Shown: positions 7,851 through 16,262, numbered from the stretch's first letter. The stretch: DNA of 40,090 bases from Pelotomaculum sp. UBA4789 (GCA_002402945.1 DHGV01000066.1:1-40090), one strand, 5' to 3'. Numbers and translations: made by a program. The notes: generated by a model from the letters alone, not told the origin.

Positions 7851-9017
7851 TCACTTTTTATAAAGATTATTTATGATTTGTTCAGCCATTTCCCTCGCCT
7901 GAAGGTCGGCTTCCATGATTTCTTCCAAATCCAGCGCCGGCACTGTTTTATGTGCCATCATAACCCGCTCTGCGATAACGGGGATATCCTTGAAAGACAG
8001 CGCTCCGCTCAGAAAAGCATCCACGGCCTTCTCATTGGCGGCGTTCAAAACAGCAGGCATGGTGCCGCCGGTCCGCCCTGCCTCATAGGCGAGGCGCAGT
8101 GAAGGAAATTTTACAAGATCAGGCGCAGCGAAGGTCAAGCCCGATAAATCAGCCAGCTTCAGCCTCGGGGCCGGCCCGCTTACGCGCTCCGGGTAGGTCA
8201 TGGCATATTGTATGGGCAGGCGCATGTCTGGAGCCCCCATTTGGGCGATTATTGAGCCGTCCCTGTATTCAACAGCCGAATGGATAATACTCTGGGGATG
8301 AACCACAACTTCTATCTGCGAGTAATTCACCCCAAACAGCCATTTTGCTTCAATAACTTCCAGCCCTTTATTCATCAATGTCGCTGAATCGACAGTCACC
8401 TTCCTGCCCATATTCCAGTTGGGATGACGCAGGGTCATCTCCACGGTCACATTTTCCATTTCTTTCGCGCTTAGTTCCCGGAAAGGACCGCCCGAAGCTG
8501 TGAGGATAATTTTTTCAACATCGCCCAAATTATTCCCGTTCAAGCACTGCCAGACAGCTGAATGTTCACTGTCTACCGGATATATGCTGGTTTGTTTTAG
8601 AGCTGACAAGGTTGTAACCAGCTGTCCGGCGGCCACCATCGTTTCTTTGTTGGCCAGGGCAATGTCTTTCCCGGCGCGCAGGGCCGCGACGGTTGGGAAT
8701 ATACCAAGTGTACCTGTAACAGCAACCACTATCAGATCGGCCTCGCCCATAGAGGCCAGCGCCTCCATCCCTTCCCTGCCCCAGCCCAGCTCTGGCATTT
8801 TCGCCGGACCCATTTCTCTTCTCAGTAGTGACAGTTCGCTCTGCCCGGAAAGCACTGCGGCCTGCGGCTGAAACTCTTTAATCTGGTCATCCAAAAGACG
8901 CCAGTTTTTCCCCGCAGCCAATCCTGTTACTTTGAATCTATCCGGCAGGGATCGGATGACATCTAAAGTCTGCCGCCCAATAGAACCGGTACAGCCAAGA
9001 ATAACAATATTTTTCAT
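7851..9017 (-). CDS. dxr: 1-deoxy-D-xylulose 5-phosphate reductoisomerase
   Basis: Dxr makes 2-C-methyl-D-erythritol 4-phosphate from DXP with NADPH, the committed MEP-pathway step. The 388-residue protein has the N-terminal nucleotide motif ILGCTGSIGRQTLDV (about 5-19), NKETMVAAG, the metal/substrate region PVDSEHSAVWQC, TASGGPFR and HPNWNMGRKVTVDSATLMNKGLEVIEA. I chose ATG 9017, six bases after GGGG; an upstream TTG at 9029 is less likely. It heads the dxr-rseP-ispG-proS cluster. A REP-like element lies just upstream. Confidence 0.97.
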   Translation of the reverse strand: MKNIVILGCTGSIGRQTLDVIRSLPDRFKVTGLAAGKNWRLLDDQIKEFQPQAAVLSGQSELSLLRREMGPAKMPELGWGREGMEALASMGEADLIVVAVTGTLGIFPTVAALRAGKDIALANKETMVAAGQLVTTLSALKQTSIYPVDSEHSAVWQCLNGNNLGDVEKIILTASGGPFRELSAKEMENVTVEMTLRHPNWNMGRKVTVDSATLMNKGLEVIEAKWLFGVNYSQIEVVVHPQSIIHSAVEYRDGSIIAQMGAPDMRLPIQYAMTYPERVSGPAPRLKLADLSGLTFAAPDLVKFPSLRLAYEAGRTGGTMPAVLNAANEKAVDAFLSGALSFKDIPVIAERVMMAHKTVPALDLEEIMEADLQAREMAEQIINNLYKK

Positions 9018-9062
9018 ATTATACCCCAAATACTATAAACTGTGACATTCATTGGGCATTCA

Positions 9063-9122
9063 TGGGGACATATCCTGGTTTCGGATGTGTCCCCGTTCCT
9101 CTGTCTGGTAACATTTAACGAT
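9063..9122. repeat. Dispersed REP-like hairpin, copy 2
   Basis: Second copy of the element at 3911-3970, differing at only a few positions. The arms GGGGACATATCC and GGATGTGTCCCC enclose a 7-base loop, and CTGTCTGGTAACATT follows. It fills most of the 139-base gap between ytvI and dxr. Confidence 0.8.
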
Positions 9123-9156
9123 AGATTTCACATGGACACTCGTCTCAAATCATACA

Positions 9157-10212
9157 TCAAACGTCTCGTTTTGTCCCGGGAAACAATAATCCTGCTTTAT
9201 AAAAAGACTGGATGGCGATTAATAAAATCGGGCCCATAGCTAAGCCTACCAGACCCAGCGTCCACAAGCCGGCGTACATGGAGACCAGAGTTGCCAAGGG
9301 GTGCAGTCCAAGATTGCCCGATACAATTTTAGTTTCCAGGATCTGTCTGGCCACGCTAACCACCACGTACAGCACTGCCAGTTTCACCCCAAAGACTGTC
9401 GCGCCGGTGGCAAAAGACCATAACAGCCAGGGCAGGTAGATGGTGGCCGGGCCTAGAACCGGTATCATGTCAAAAACTCCAATCAGGATTCCCATCAGCA
9501 GCGCGTAATCCGCGCCGATGATATATAGGCCTGCGACGCTTAAACAAGTTGATATGAAAATCAAGATGGCTTGCGCCTTTACATATGATAAAAAGGCCGT
9601 CGCAACATCCCCCGCCGCCGAAATGATTTTTTCGCCCCAGGGAGCGGGAATCAGCCTGATAATAAAATCGATAATAAGCTGTTTGTCCCGTGCAATGAAA
9701 AATGATGACAGGAGGATTACCACAAGAATCATGAATGTACCCGGGAGCATTGAAATAAATGACAGCAGTGAATTGGCCACCATACTGGCCATCCCCTGCA
9801 GGCTTGAGGCGAGGTTGTTTATGTTTTGCTCCAGGGACGTGGTAACAGCGGGCGGCAGGGTTACATAAAAGGCCGTTATTTTCTCAGTCATGACCAGGAT
9901 ATAATTTCTAATTTCAACTGATAGGCCGGGCAGTAAAACTGAAATCTGGATCAACTCAGATACAAGCCGGATAATAACTGCTGTCAAAACAACGCCGATA
10001 CTGCCAAAAACTAGCACCATAGCAGTTAAGACAGCAAAACCCCTTGGCATTTTTACTCGCTGCTGCAGGATCTTAATTACCGGCTCCATGAACAGCCCAA
10101 TTATTATCGCAATGATGAATGGCAGAAGTATCGGGAGTACATATTTAAATGCTGCTATTGCTGCCAGCACTGCTGCGGCAGCATAAATGATCAGCAATAA
10201 TGGTCTCGGCAT
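9157..10212 (-). CDS. ytvI: AI-2E/PerM-family permease, sporulation protein YtvI type
   Basis: This 351-residue polytopic membrane protein of the AI-2E transporter (PerM) superfamily has about seven to eight hydrophobic helices and an extracytoplasmic segment near residues 95-150. It shows the C-terminal family signatures GILIGVFDMIPVLGPATIYLPW and GNLGLHPLATLVSMYAGLWTLGLVGLAMGP. The overall pattern best fits the sporulation membrane protein YtvI; the transported substrate is unknown. The ATG follows GAGGTGA, which overlaps the end of cdsA. Its presence suggests an endospore former. Confidence 0.82.
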   Translation of the reverse strand: MPRPLLLIIYAAAAVLAAIAAFKYVLPILLPFIIAIIIGLFMEPVIKILQQRVKMPRGFAVLTAMVLVFGSIGVVLTAVIIRLVSELIQISVLLPGLSVEIRNYILVMTEKITAFYVTLPPAVTTSLEQNINNLASSLQGMASMVANSLLSFISMLPGTFMILVVILLSSFFIARDKQLIIDFIIRLIPAPWGEKIISAAGDVATAFLSYVKAQAILIFISTCLSVAGLYIIGADYALLMGILIGVFDMIPVLGPATIYLPWLLWSFATGATVFGVKLAVLYVVVSVARQILETKIVSGNLGLHPLATLVSMYAGLWTLGLVGLAMGPILLIAIQSFYKAGLLFPGTKRDV

Positions 10213-10224
10213 CTATATCTCACC

Positions 10225-11022
10225 TCAAATTTGAATGAATAAAAGAACAAGATAATATACCAGCGGCGTAGTAAACAACGTGCTGTCTATCCGGTCCAGG
10301 ATACCGCCATGCCCCGGTATCAGATCGCTGGAGTCTTTCATTCCGGCCTGTCTCTTAAATGCAGATTCCAGTAAATCTCCTACCTGGGCCGCCGCTCCCA
10401 CCGCCAAACTCAGCAGCAGCAGTTTCGGCAGGGGAAGGAAATCATAGATCAGGGAAAACACAAATCCCACCAGGATGCTCCCGGCAAAACCGCCCAGGGA
10501 GCCCTCCAGTGTTTTTTGGGGACTCAGCGCCGGGGCCAGCCTTCTCCTGCCGAAGGCCATCCCTGTAAAATAAGCAGCCGTATCACATGCCCATGTGGTT
10601 GCAAGGGTAAAGATCAGCCAGATCCAGCCATCGGGCAGCATCCTCAACAGGTAGAAATAATTCAGCAGCCCCACGTATAATGTTCCCATCAGGGTGCCGG
10701 CGCTGTCAAGCATTGTATAACGCGGGTATAACACTACCGTGGCAAGCAGGTGCATAATTAAGATAATTGTAATAGATGGGCCGGGGTATCCGTCGTGATA
10801 GAGATAGGCGCCTGTGGTCAGGATCAGACCCCCGGCAACGGCTAGCCAGAGAGAGGGCTTAATGCCCAAATTTTCCAACATCTTATTTATTTCCCGCAGA
10901 CCTTGGATAATAACTAGCCCGGTCAGCAGTATTAAGGGGATGCCCCCATGCCAGGCAGCTAAAACAACCAGGGGGATGCCGATCAGGGCGCTAATAATCC
11001 TTTGCACAAGCAAACTATTCAC
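10225..11022 (-). CDS. cdsA: Phosphatidate cytidylyltransferase
   Basis: CdsA makes CDP-diacylglycerol from CTP and phosphatidic acid, the branch point for bacterial phospholipids. The 265-residue protein has about seven to eight membrane helices. The signature of the family lies near the C-terminus: SAFKRQAGMKDSSDLIPGHGG and then ILDRIDSTLFTTP. GTG at 11022 is the start, with only a weak AGG upstream; coupling to uppS, whose stop lies 7 bases upstream, is likely. The uppS-cdsA order is conserved in bacteria. Confidence 0.95.
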   Translation of the reverse strand: MNSLLVQRIISALIGIPLVVLAAWHGGIPLILLTGLVIIQGLREINKMLENLGIKPSLWLAVAGGLILTTGAYLYHDGYPGPSITIILIMHLLATVVLYPRYTMLDSAGTLMGTLYVGLLNYFYLLRMLPDGWIWLIFTLATTWACDTAAYFTGMAFGRRRLAPALSPQKTLEGSLGGFAGSILVGFVFSLIYDFLPLPKLLLLSLAVGAAAQVGDLLESAFKRQAGMKDSSDLIPGHGGILDRIDSTLFTTPLVYYLVLLFIQI

Positions 11023-11029
11023 CAGCCTG

Positions 11030-11842
11030 TCAGGTTGTTTTGTCGTTCTTCTTTAAACCGCCGAAGCGCCTATCCCGCCCTTGGTAATCGATTATCGCAT
11101 TTACAAGGTGGATGCGGCGAAAATCAGGCCACATCACAGGGGTATACCAGAACTCGGTATACGCCAGCTGCCACAGCAAAAAATTGCTGATCCTGAAATC
11201 GCCTGAAGGCCTGATCAGCAGGTCCGGGTCAGGCTGACCGGAGGTGTAAAGGTGTTCTGATATAATGTTGCTGTCAATCTGTTCAACAGATAAATCGCCG
11301 GCTTTAACTTTTGCCACAATTGCCCGGACAGCCTCGATTATTTCAGCCCTCCCGCCGTAATTCAAAGCCAGGTTCAGAATAAGTCCTTCATTCTCACGGC
11401 TGCGTTCTACAGCCATCTTCAGGGCTTTAATGGCACTCTCCGGTAACTCCTCCAGCTTCCCAATCGGGTTTACCCTGACACCTTCATCGCAGAGCTCATC
11501 GATTTCCTTGTGCAGGTATTCTACCAGCAGGTCCATTAAAATACTTATTTCCTCCTGGGGGCGTTTCCAGTTTTCAGTTGAAAAAGCATAAACAGTCAAC
11601 ACATTTATCTTAAGCTCAGAACAGGCCCTGACAATGTCTCTCAGGGACTCCACTCCGGCCTTGTGTCCGAAATACCTCGGCAAACCGCGGCTGTTCGCCC
11701 ACCGACCGTTGCCGTCCATGATAATTGCGATATGCTTGGGAATTCTGGTACGATCTAATTTTTGCAGTAATGTTTCGAGATCTGCCATGTCTTGTTCTTT
11801 CGTTTCTTTCTGACGCCATAGGCGGGCTATTCTTCTGATCAT
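11030..11842 (-). CDS. uppS: Undecaprenyl diphosphate synthase (isoprenyl transferase)
   Basis: UppS condenses isopentenyl diphosphate with farnesyl diphosphate in cis to form the C55 carrier lipid for peptidoglycan. The 270-residue protein has IMDGNGRWANSRGLPRYFGHKAG (catalytic Asp and substrate Arg), TVYAFSTENWKRP, and the C-terminal DLLIRPSGDFRISNFLLWQ and YTEFWYTPVMWPDF motifs. I chose ATG 11842, preceded by GGGGTGG; an upstream GTG at 11854 is possible. It is followed by cdsA. The terminator at 11931-11954 separates it from the ferredoxin gene upstream. Confidence 0.96.
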   Translation of the reverse strand: MIRRIARLWRQKETKEQDMADLETLLQKLDRTRIPKHIAIIMDGNGRWANSRGLPRYFGHKAGVESLRDIVRACSELKINVLTVYAFSTENWKRPQEEISILMDLLVEYLHKEIDELCDEGVRVNPIGKLEELPESAIKALKMAVERSRENEGLILNLALNYGGRAEIIEAVRAIVAKVKAGDLSVEQIDSNIISEHLYTSGQPDPDLLIRPSGDFRISNFLLWQLAYTEFWYTPVMWPDFRRIHLVNAIIDYQGRDRRFGGLKKNDKTT

Positions 11843-11930
11843 TATATTAACCACCCCTGGTTCTTCAAAAAGTTACGAATACTGAGAGTTTCTGCTGATC
11901 TAATTTTACGTTATTTTCTATAATATAAAC

Positions 11931-11954
11931 AACCCCCTCAGGTGTGAGGGGGTT
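11931..11954 (-). terminator. Intrinsic terminator after the ferredoxin gene
   Basis: Perfect 10-bp arms AACCCCCTCA and TGAGGGGGTT around a 4-base loop, followed on the minus strand by TGTTT. It lies just after the ferredoxin stop and would end the transcript from pyrH-frr. Confidence 0.8.
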
Positions 11955-11960
11955 TAATAA

Positions 11961-12128
11961 TTACTCTTCAATGATTGCTCCTGTAGGACAAGCATCAACA
12001 CAGGCACCGCACTCCGCACATTTATCCTGATCGATAACATAGATGTCGCCTTCAGAAATTGCTTCATTCGGGCATGCATCCAGGCAGGTACCGCAAGCCA
12101 CGCATTCATCAGTAATTCTATATGCCAA
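11961..12128 (-). CDS. Small 2x[4Fe-4S] ferredoxin
   Basis: This 55-residue gene starts at TTG (12128), eight bases after GAGGAGGTGG. It encodes a classic clostridial-type ferredoxin with two CxxCxxCxxxCP motifs: CVACGTCLDACP (9-20) and CAECGACVDACP (37-48). Each binds one 4Fe-4S cluster, and such proteins are low-potential electron carriers in anaerobes. It starts just after the stop of the small PASTA-like gene and is followed by a strong terminator. Possible partners include IspG or the Mo-enzyme in this window, but this is only inference. Confidence 0.95.
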   Translation of the reverse strand: MAYRITDECVACGTCLDACPNEAISEGDIYVIDQDKCAECGACVDACPTGAIIEE

Positions 12129-12129
12129 A

Positions 12130-12339
12130 TTATCCACCTCCTCTCCCTATATCTTCAAACACTACAGTTACCACCCCTTTATTTTTCGAGACCTTGTTAA
12201 AGCGTACAGCCCTGGGTTTTTCTTCATCTATTGCTTTAACAGGCCGGGCGATCCTTATTTCAACATTATACCCTGACATTTTGCATATATTCAAGGCTTC
12301 ATCCAGCGGGTATCCAATTATGTCCGGCAGCTCATCCAT
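12130..12339 (-). CDS. Small PASTA-like domain protein
   Basis: This is a 69-residue protein with a single domain. The pattern IIGYPLDEALNICKMSGYNVEIRIARP resembles a PASTA repeat (valley-type GxxLxEAxxxLxxxGY), and the rest is a short beta-rich tail ending in GRGGG. There is no signal peptide or membrane segment, so a cell-wall-binding role as in PASTA kinases is unlikely. The ATG lies 3 bases after frr, and the gene overlaps the ribosome-binding site of the ferredoxin gene, so the three are probably translated together. Its function is unknown. Confidence 0.75.
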   Translation of the reverse strand: MDELPDIIGYPLDEALNICKMSGYNVEIRIARPVKAIDEEKPRAVRFNKVSKNKGVVTVVFEDIGRGGG

Positions 12340-12342
12340 AAT

Positions 12343-12900
12343 TTAAACCTGCATTATCTCCTGTTCTTTGGTGGACAATATGGCATCTATATCTTTAATC
12401 ATCCTGTCAGTTAACTTCTGAACGTCATCCTGATTTCTTTTCAGATCGTCTTCGGAAATTTTCCCGTCTTTTTGAGCTGATTTCAGGTGATCGTTGGTAT
12501 CGCGGCGGACATTGCGCACCGCCACCCGGCCTTCCTCAGCTTTTTTCCTGATCACCTTCATCAGGTCAATACGCCTTTCCTGCGTTAACTGCGGTATGGC
12601 CAGCCTGATCACAATACCGTCACTGGCCGGTGTTATGCCGAGATCCGATTTCATAATTGCACGCTCAATCTCGGGCACGGAACTCTTGTCCCAGGGTTGA
12701 ATTACCAGAAGCCTGGCTTCCGGCACAGTGATATTGGCGAGCTGATTCACCGGTGTCGGCGTGCCGTAGTAATTTACCGTAATTTTGTCAAGCAGTGCCG
12801 GCGTAGCCCTGCCGGCGCGCATTGAAGCAAATTCCTTCTTGACCACTTCAATGGTTTTTTTCATGTTGCTCTCAGCTTCATTAATTATCTCTTTTACCAA
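12343..12900 (-). CDS. frr: Ribosome recycling factor
   Basis: Frr works with EF-G to split post-termination ribosomes. The start is TTG at 12900, preceded six bases away by GGAGGGG, giving the canonical 185 residues; the longer open frame to 12969 lies inside pyrH and is not supported. Family motifs include EFASMRAGRATPALLDKI, NYYGTPTPVNQLA, LTQERRIDLMKVIRKKAEEGRVAVRNVRRD and the C-terminal coiled-coil arm. It overlaps the end of pyrH by 20 bases, which suggests translational coupling in the rpsB-tsf-pyrH-frr series. Confidence 0.97.
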   Translation of the reverse strand: MVKEIINEAESNMKKTIEVVKKEFASMRAGRATPALLDKITVNYYGTPTPVNQLANITVPEARLLVIQPWDKSSVPEIERAIMKSDLGITPASDGIVIRLAIPQLTQERRIDLMKVIRKKAEEGRVAVRNVRRDTNDHLKSAQKDGKISEDDLKRNQDDVQKLTDRMIKDIDAILSTKEQEIMQV

Positions 12901-13621
12901 GCGTCTCCCCTCCGATGTATGTACCAATTTTCTCCCCGAATACTGCTCTCTTGATATTGCCATCCACATTCAAATCAAAAACAATCAACGGGATTTTATT
13001 ATCCATACAAAGCGAGGCCGCGGTGGAATCCATTATACCCAGCCCCCGGTTAATCATTTCTATATACGACAGCTCATCAAACTTTATAGCATCGGGATTT
13101 TTCATTGGATCGGAGTCATAGACACCGTCTACTCTTTTTGCCATTAATATCACTTGGGCCTCGATTTCCGCCGCCCGCAGCGCTGCGGTGGTATCGGTTG
13201 AGAAATATGGATTGCCGGTACCCCCGGCAAAAATGACCACCCTGCCTTTTTCCATGTGTCTGATAGCGCGCCGTCTGATATAAGGCTCCGCAACCTCTTT
13301 CATCTCGATGGCAGTTTGGGTCCGTGTATGCACCCCGTGCTTCTGCAGGGCGTCGTGCAGGGCCAGTGAATTCATAATCGTGGCCAGCATCCCCATATAA
13401 TCCGCTGTAGCCCTGTCCATTCCTTTGGCGCTGCCGGCAACCCCTCGCCAGATGTTGCCGCCGCCGACCACGATGGCCATTTCGACACCGTGAGAAACCA
13501 CGTCCTTGATTTGCCTGGCAATATTATTTACCACATCCGGATCAATTCCAAAACCAAGGGTTCCGGCCAGAGCCTCACCACTTAACTTTAAAACAATACG
13601 GGTATATTTCGGAGCAACCAT
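12881..13621 (-). CDS. pyrH: UMP kinase
   Basis: PyrH phosphorylates UMP to UDP. The 246-residue amino-acid-kinase fold protein has RIVLKLSGEALAG (about 8-20), IVVGGGNIWRG (about 57-67), the uridylate-binding region around TADYMGMLATIMNSLAL, and GGTGNPYFSTDTTAALRAAEI (about 137). ATG 13621 is chosen; GGAGG lies 12 bases upstream, slightly long, so initiation could be moderate. It follows tsf and overlaps frr. Confidence 0.97.
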   Translation of the reverse strand: MVAPKYTRIVLKLSGEALAGTLGFGIDPDVVNNIARQIKDVVSHGVEMAIVVGGGNIWRGVAGSAKGMDRATADYMGMLATIMNSLALHDALQKHGVHTRTQTAIEMKEVAEPYIRRRAIRHMEKGRVVIFAGGTGNPYFSTDTTAALRAAEIEAQVILMAKRVDGVYDSDPMKNPDAIKFDELSYIEMINRGLGIMDSTAASLCMDNKIPLIVFDLNVDGNIKRAVFGEKIGTYIGGETLGKRDN

Positions 13622-13689
13622 AATAGGCAGCAACCTCCAGTCTTACCCAAAATAAATTCTACAACCCGGGCAAAACTCCTTTTGTTAAT

Positions 13690-14352
13690 TTACGGTTTGC
13701 ATACATTTCTGGTTATTGCATCAACATCAGCGGCGATATCTGATTGCTTCTTCTCGATACCTTCGCCCAGTTCATACCTGACAAAACGCCTGATGCTGAT
13801 ATTTTCTCCGATTTTTGCTATTTTTTCCGTCAGCAGCTGCTGCACGGTTAAATTTGTGTCTTTAACAAATGGCTGTTCCAATAAACAGACATCTTTATAG
13901 TATTTTTCGATGCGGCCTTCAACCATTTTATCCGCAATTTTCTCAGGTTTGCCCTCATTGATCGCCTGTGCGCGCAGTATTTCTTTTTCCTTTTCCACCA
14001 TTTCCGCAGGCACTTCATCCCTGCTTACATACTCCGGTTTGGAGGCGGCAATCTGCATGGCAATATCCCTGGCCAGGCCTTTGAATTCATCAGTCAGTGC
14101 CACAAAGTCGGTTTCGCAGTTGATTTCAACCAGGACACCCAATTTACCTACACCATGTATATAAGATTCAATCAGTCCTTCAGCGGCTATCCTGCCGGCT
14201 TTTTTTGCCGCGGCGGCCAAGCCCTTTTCTCTCAGATAGATCACTGCTTTTTCCATGTCGCCGCCCGTTTCGGTAAGCGCTTTTTTGCAGTCCATCATAC
14301 CGGCGCCGGTGCGTTCACGCAGCTCTTTTACAAGACTTGCAGATATAGACAT
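13690..14352 (-). CDS. tsf: Translation elongation factor Ts
   Basis: EF-Ts exchanges GDP for GTP on EF-Tu. The 220-residue protein has the UBA-like N-terminus LVKELRERTGAGMMDCKKAL, followed by EKAVIYLREKGLAAAAKKAGRIAAEG, and the core signatures ETDFVA and AMQIAA. It is the short form of the factor, as usual in Gram-positives. The ATG has AAGGAGGA upstream. A 193-base gap with a terminator-like hairpin separates it from rpsB, which may tune tsf expression relative to rpsB. Confidence 0.97.
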   Translation of the reverse strand: MSISASLVKELRERTGAGMMDCKKALTETGGDMEKAVIYLREKGLAAAAKKAGRIAAEGLIESYIHGVGKLGVLVEINCETDFVALTDEFKGLARDIAMQIAASKPEYVSRDEVPAEMVEKEKEILRAQAINEGKPEKIADKMVEGRIEKYYKDVCLLEQPFVKDTNLTVQQLLTEKIAKIGENISIRRFVRYELGEGIEKKQSDIAADVDAITRNVCKP

Positions 14353-14497
14353 TTGGTAATATCCTCCTTATTAAGAATTAAGCCTGTATGTGATATTATA
14401 ACCATATTTATACAAGATATGTCCGTAAAACTTGTGTTACCAAAAACTTTTATCCAAGAATTGATTATCACTAAATTAAAAGCTGCTGCAAGGCAGA

Positions 14498-14537
14498 AAA
14501 AAGGCAGGGGTTACTCGCTTGAAAAGCCCCCGCCGTT
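14498..14537 (-). terminator. Terminator/attenuator between rpsB and tsf
   Basis: On the minus strand GGCGGGG pairs with CCCCTGCC (one G-T pair) around a loop of about 18 bases, followed by TTTTTT. It lies right after the rpsB stop. Because tsf has no strong separate promoter that I can see, partial read-through is likely. Confidence 0.65.
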
Positions 14538-14545
14538 GTTCGTGA

Positions 14546-15244
14546 TTATTCAGTAATTTGCTCTCCCTGTTTTCCTTCCAGAACAGCTTCTGCCATTTTG
14601 CTGGTAAGCAGGCGAACAGCTCTTATCGCATCATCGTTTCCTGGTATCACGTAATCTATTTCGTCGGGGTCGCAATTTGTATCCACGATGGCCACGATGG
14701 GTATGCCAAGTTTTCTTGCTTCTGCTATCGCGATCCTTTCTTTACGGGGATCGATTATAAACAAAGCTCCCGGCAGGCGCCTCATTTCCTTGATGCCGCC
14801 CAAGAACTTCTGCAGTTTTTCCTTTTCATGCATTAACTCAGCTACTTCTTTTTTGGGGAGAACCTCCATGATGCCATTGGTTTCCATCTTCTCTAATTCC
14901 TGAAGCCGGTCAATCCGGCGCCTGATCGTCATGAAATTAGTCAGCATGCCTCCCAGCCAGCGCTGGTTGACAAAAAACATGCTGCAGCGTTCAGCTTCTT
15001 CCCTGACCGCTTCCTGGGCTTGTTTTTTTGTGCCGACAAAAAGAACGGTTTCCCCGTCCAGAGAAAGCTGTTTGACAAAATTATATGCTTCCTCTACCTT
15101 TTTTACTGTCTTTTGCAAATCGATGATATAAATGCCATTGCGATCTGTAAAGATAAAGGGGGCCATTTTAGGATTCCAGCGGCGGGTTTGATGTCCGAAA
15201 TGAACTCCTGCTTCCAGGAGCTGTTTCATTGAAATAACAGCCAC
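14546..15244 (-). CDS. rpsB: 30S ribosomal protein S2
   Basis: S2 is a structural protein of the small ribosomal subunit. The 232-residue protein starts at GTG 15244 with AGGAGGTG nine bases upstream. It has the family signatures LLEAGVHFGHQTRRWNPKM (about 9-27), VLFVGTKKQAQ, FVNQRWLGGMLTNF, and PGALFIIDPRKERIAIAEARKLGIPIVAIVDTNCDPD. The gene has its own promoter and a structured leader, consistent with the autoregulated rpsB leaders known in bacteria. Confidence 0.98.
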   Translation of the reverse strand: MAVISMKQLLEAGVHFGHQTRRWNPKMAPFIFTDRNGIYIIDLQKTVKKVEEAYNFVKQLSLDGETVLFVGTKKQAQEAVREEAERCSMFFVNQRWLGGMLTNFMTIRRRIDRLQELEKMETNGIMEVLPKKEVAELMHEKEKLQKFLGGIKEMRRLPGALFIIDPRKERIAIAEARKLGIPIVAIVDTNCDPDEIDYVIPGNDDAIRAVRLLTSKMAEAVLEGKQGEQITE

Positions 15245-15281
15245 TTTTACTACACCTCCTCCCCCTGCGGTTTTGATCCTC

Positions 15282-15340
15282 CGTTACTATCATCTTCTGC
15301 AGGACCCCAGCGGGGCACCACTGCAAAAATCCAGTAACGT
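15282..15340 (-). promoter_or_regulatory. Structured rpsB leader (probable S2 autoregulatory element)
   Basis: Between the rpsB promoter and start, the minus strand can fold into nested stems: CGTTACT with AGTAACG (outer), TGCAG with CTGCA (middle), and GGTGCCCC region pairing with GGGGTCC (inner). Leaders binding S2 are known for rpsB in several phyla, including Firmicutes. The fold is visible; the assignment to an S2-binding class is inference. Confidence 0.5.
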
Positions 15341-15361
15341 GCGTATTTAACACCAATTGGT

Positions 15362-15390
15362 ATTTTACCACATAGAAAATCCCGGTGCAA
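15362..15390 (-). promoter_or_regulatory. Sigma-A promoter of rpsB
   Basis: TTGCAC (15385-15390) and TAAAAT (15362-15367) on the minus strand are separated by 17 bases. The -35 box lies within the loop and arm of the codY terminator hairpin, so terminator and promoter share sequence. Confidence 0.75.
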
Positions 15391-15401
15391 GCCGGGGTTT
15401 T
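15376..15401 (-). terminator. Intrinsic terminator after codY
   Basis: The arms AAAACCCCGG and CCGGGATTTT pair around a 6-base CTTGCA loop, with one mismatch, and the downstream arm ends in T residues. It separates codY from the rpsB promoter. Confidence 0.65.
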
Positions 15402-15459
15402 AAAAAAAGCAAATTAAAGTAGTGAAACAATCCTCAATCCGATGAAACGTTAGATCAAT

Positions 15460-16245
15460 TTAGTGCTGTTTAAGCTTTTCCAGCTCTTCCATCAGGCGGT
15501 CATTAAGCACTCTGATATATGTGCCTTTCATGCCAAGGGACTTGGATTCAATAACCCCGGCGCTTTCAAATTTACGCAGGGCGTTGACTATAACCGAGCG
15601 GGTGATGCCCACGCGATCCGCTATTTTACTGGCTACCAACAGGCCTTCTTCGCCTTCCAGCTGCTCAAATATGTGCCGCACTGCATCCAGCTCTGAATAT
15701 GAAAGGGTGCCAAGGGCTACCTGAACCGCCGCCAGCTTGCGGGCGTCTTCTTCGATCTTTCCGGTGCGGGCCCTGAGAATTTCCATGCCGACTACGGTAG
15801 CGCCGTATTCCGCAAGGATCAGGTCCTCATCACTGAAATAATTGTCAAACCTGCCCAGGATTAAAGTGCCGAGTCTTGAACCGGCTCCAACAATCGGAAT
15901 AATAGTAGTTATTTTATTATTATAGATGCAGCGCTTTTCTGTGAACACACAGGCATTCTTTGCCTGGCAAAAATTTGCATTTGTCCTGACAATGATCATC
16001 AGGTTTTCGTTATAGTCCTCCGGGAAACCACCGTGGCCTTCGACAATATCCTTCATTATATCGCAGGTCCAGCCTTCCAGGTACGAATATCCTAAAACCT
16101 TACCCTTCTGGTCAAGAATATAGATGCTGGCTCCTATATTTTCGCTCAAAACATCAGCTACTTCATTAAAATCCACAGTATTGGTTCCTGCGGATTTTTG
16201 AAGAATCTTATTGATGTCCCGAGTCTTTTCCAATAATACTCTCAT
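15460..16245 (-). CDS. codY: GTP- and branched-chain-amino-acid-sensing repressor CodY
   Basis: CodY is the global nutrient regulator of low-GC Firmicutes, repressing stationary-phase and amino-acid genes when GTP and isoleucine/valine are abundant. The 261-residue protein has an N-terminal GAF effector domain (about 1-155) and a C-terminal winged helix (about 190-258) with ASKIADRVGITRSVIVNALRKFESAGVIESKSLGMKGTYI, the DNA-binding signature of the family. ATG 16245 lies 17 bases after hslU. The xerC-hslV-hslU-codY order is the same as in Bacillus. Confidence 0.97.
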   Translation of the reverse strand: MRVLLEKTRDINKILQKSAGTNTVDFNEVADVLSENIGASIYILDQKGKVLGYSYLEGWTCDIMKDIVEGHGGFPEDYNENLMIIVRTNANFCQAKNACVFTEKRCIYNNKITTIIPIVGAGSRLGTLILGRFDNYFSDEDLILAEYGATVVGMEILRARTGKIEEDARKLAAVQVALGTLSYSELDAVRHIFEQLEGEEGLLVASKIADRVGITRSVIVNALRKFESAGVIESKSLGMKGTYIRVLNDRLMEELEKLKQH

Positions 16246-16262
16246 CCTGCCCCTTCTTCCCC

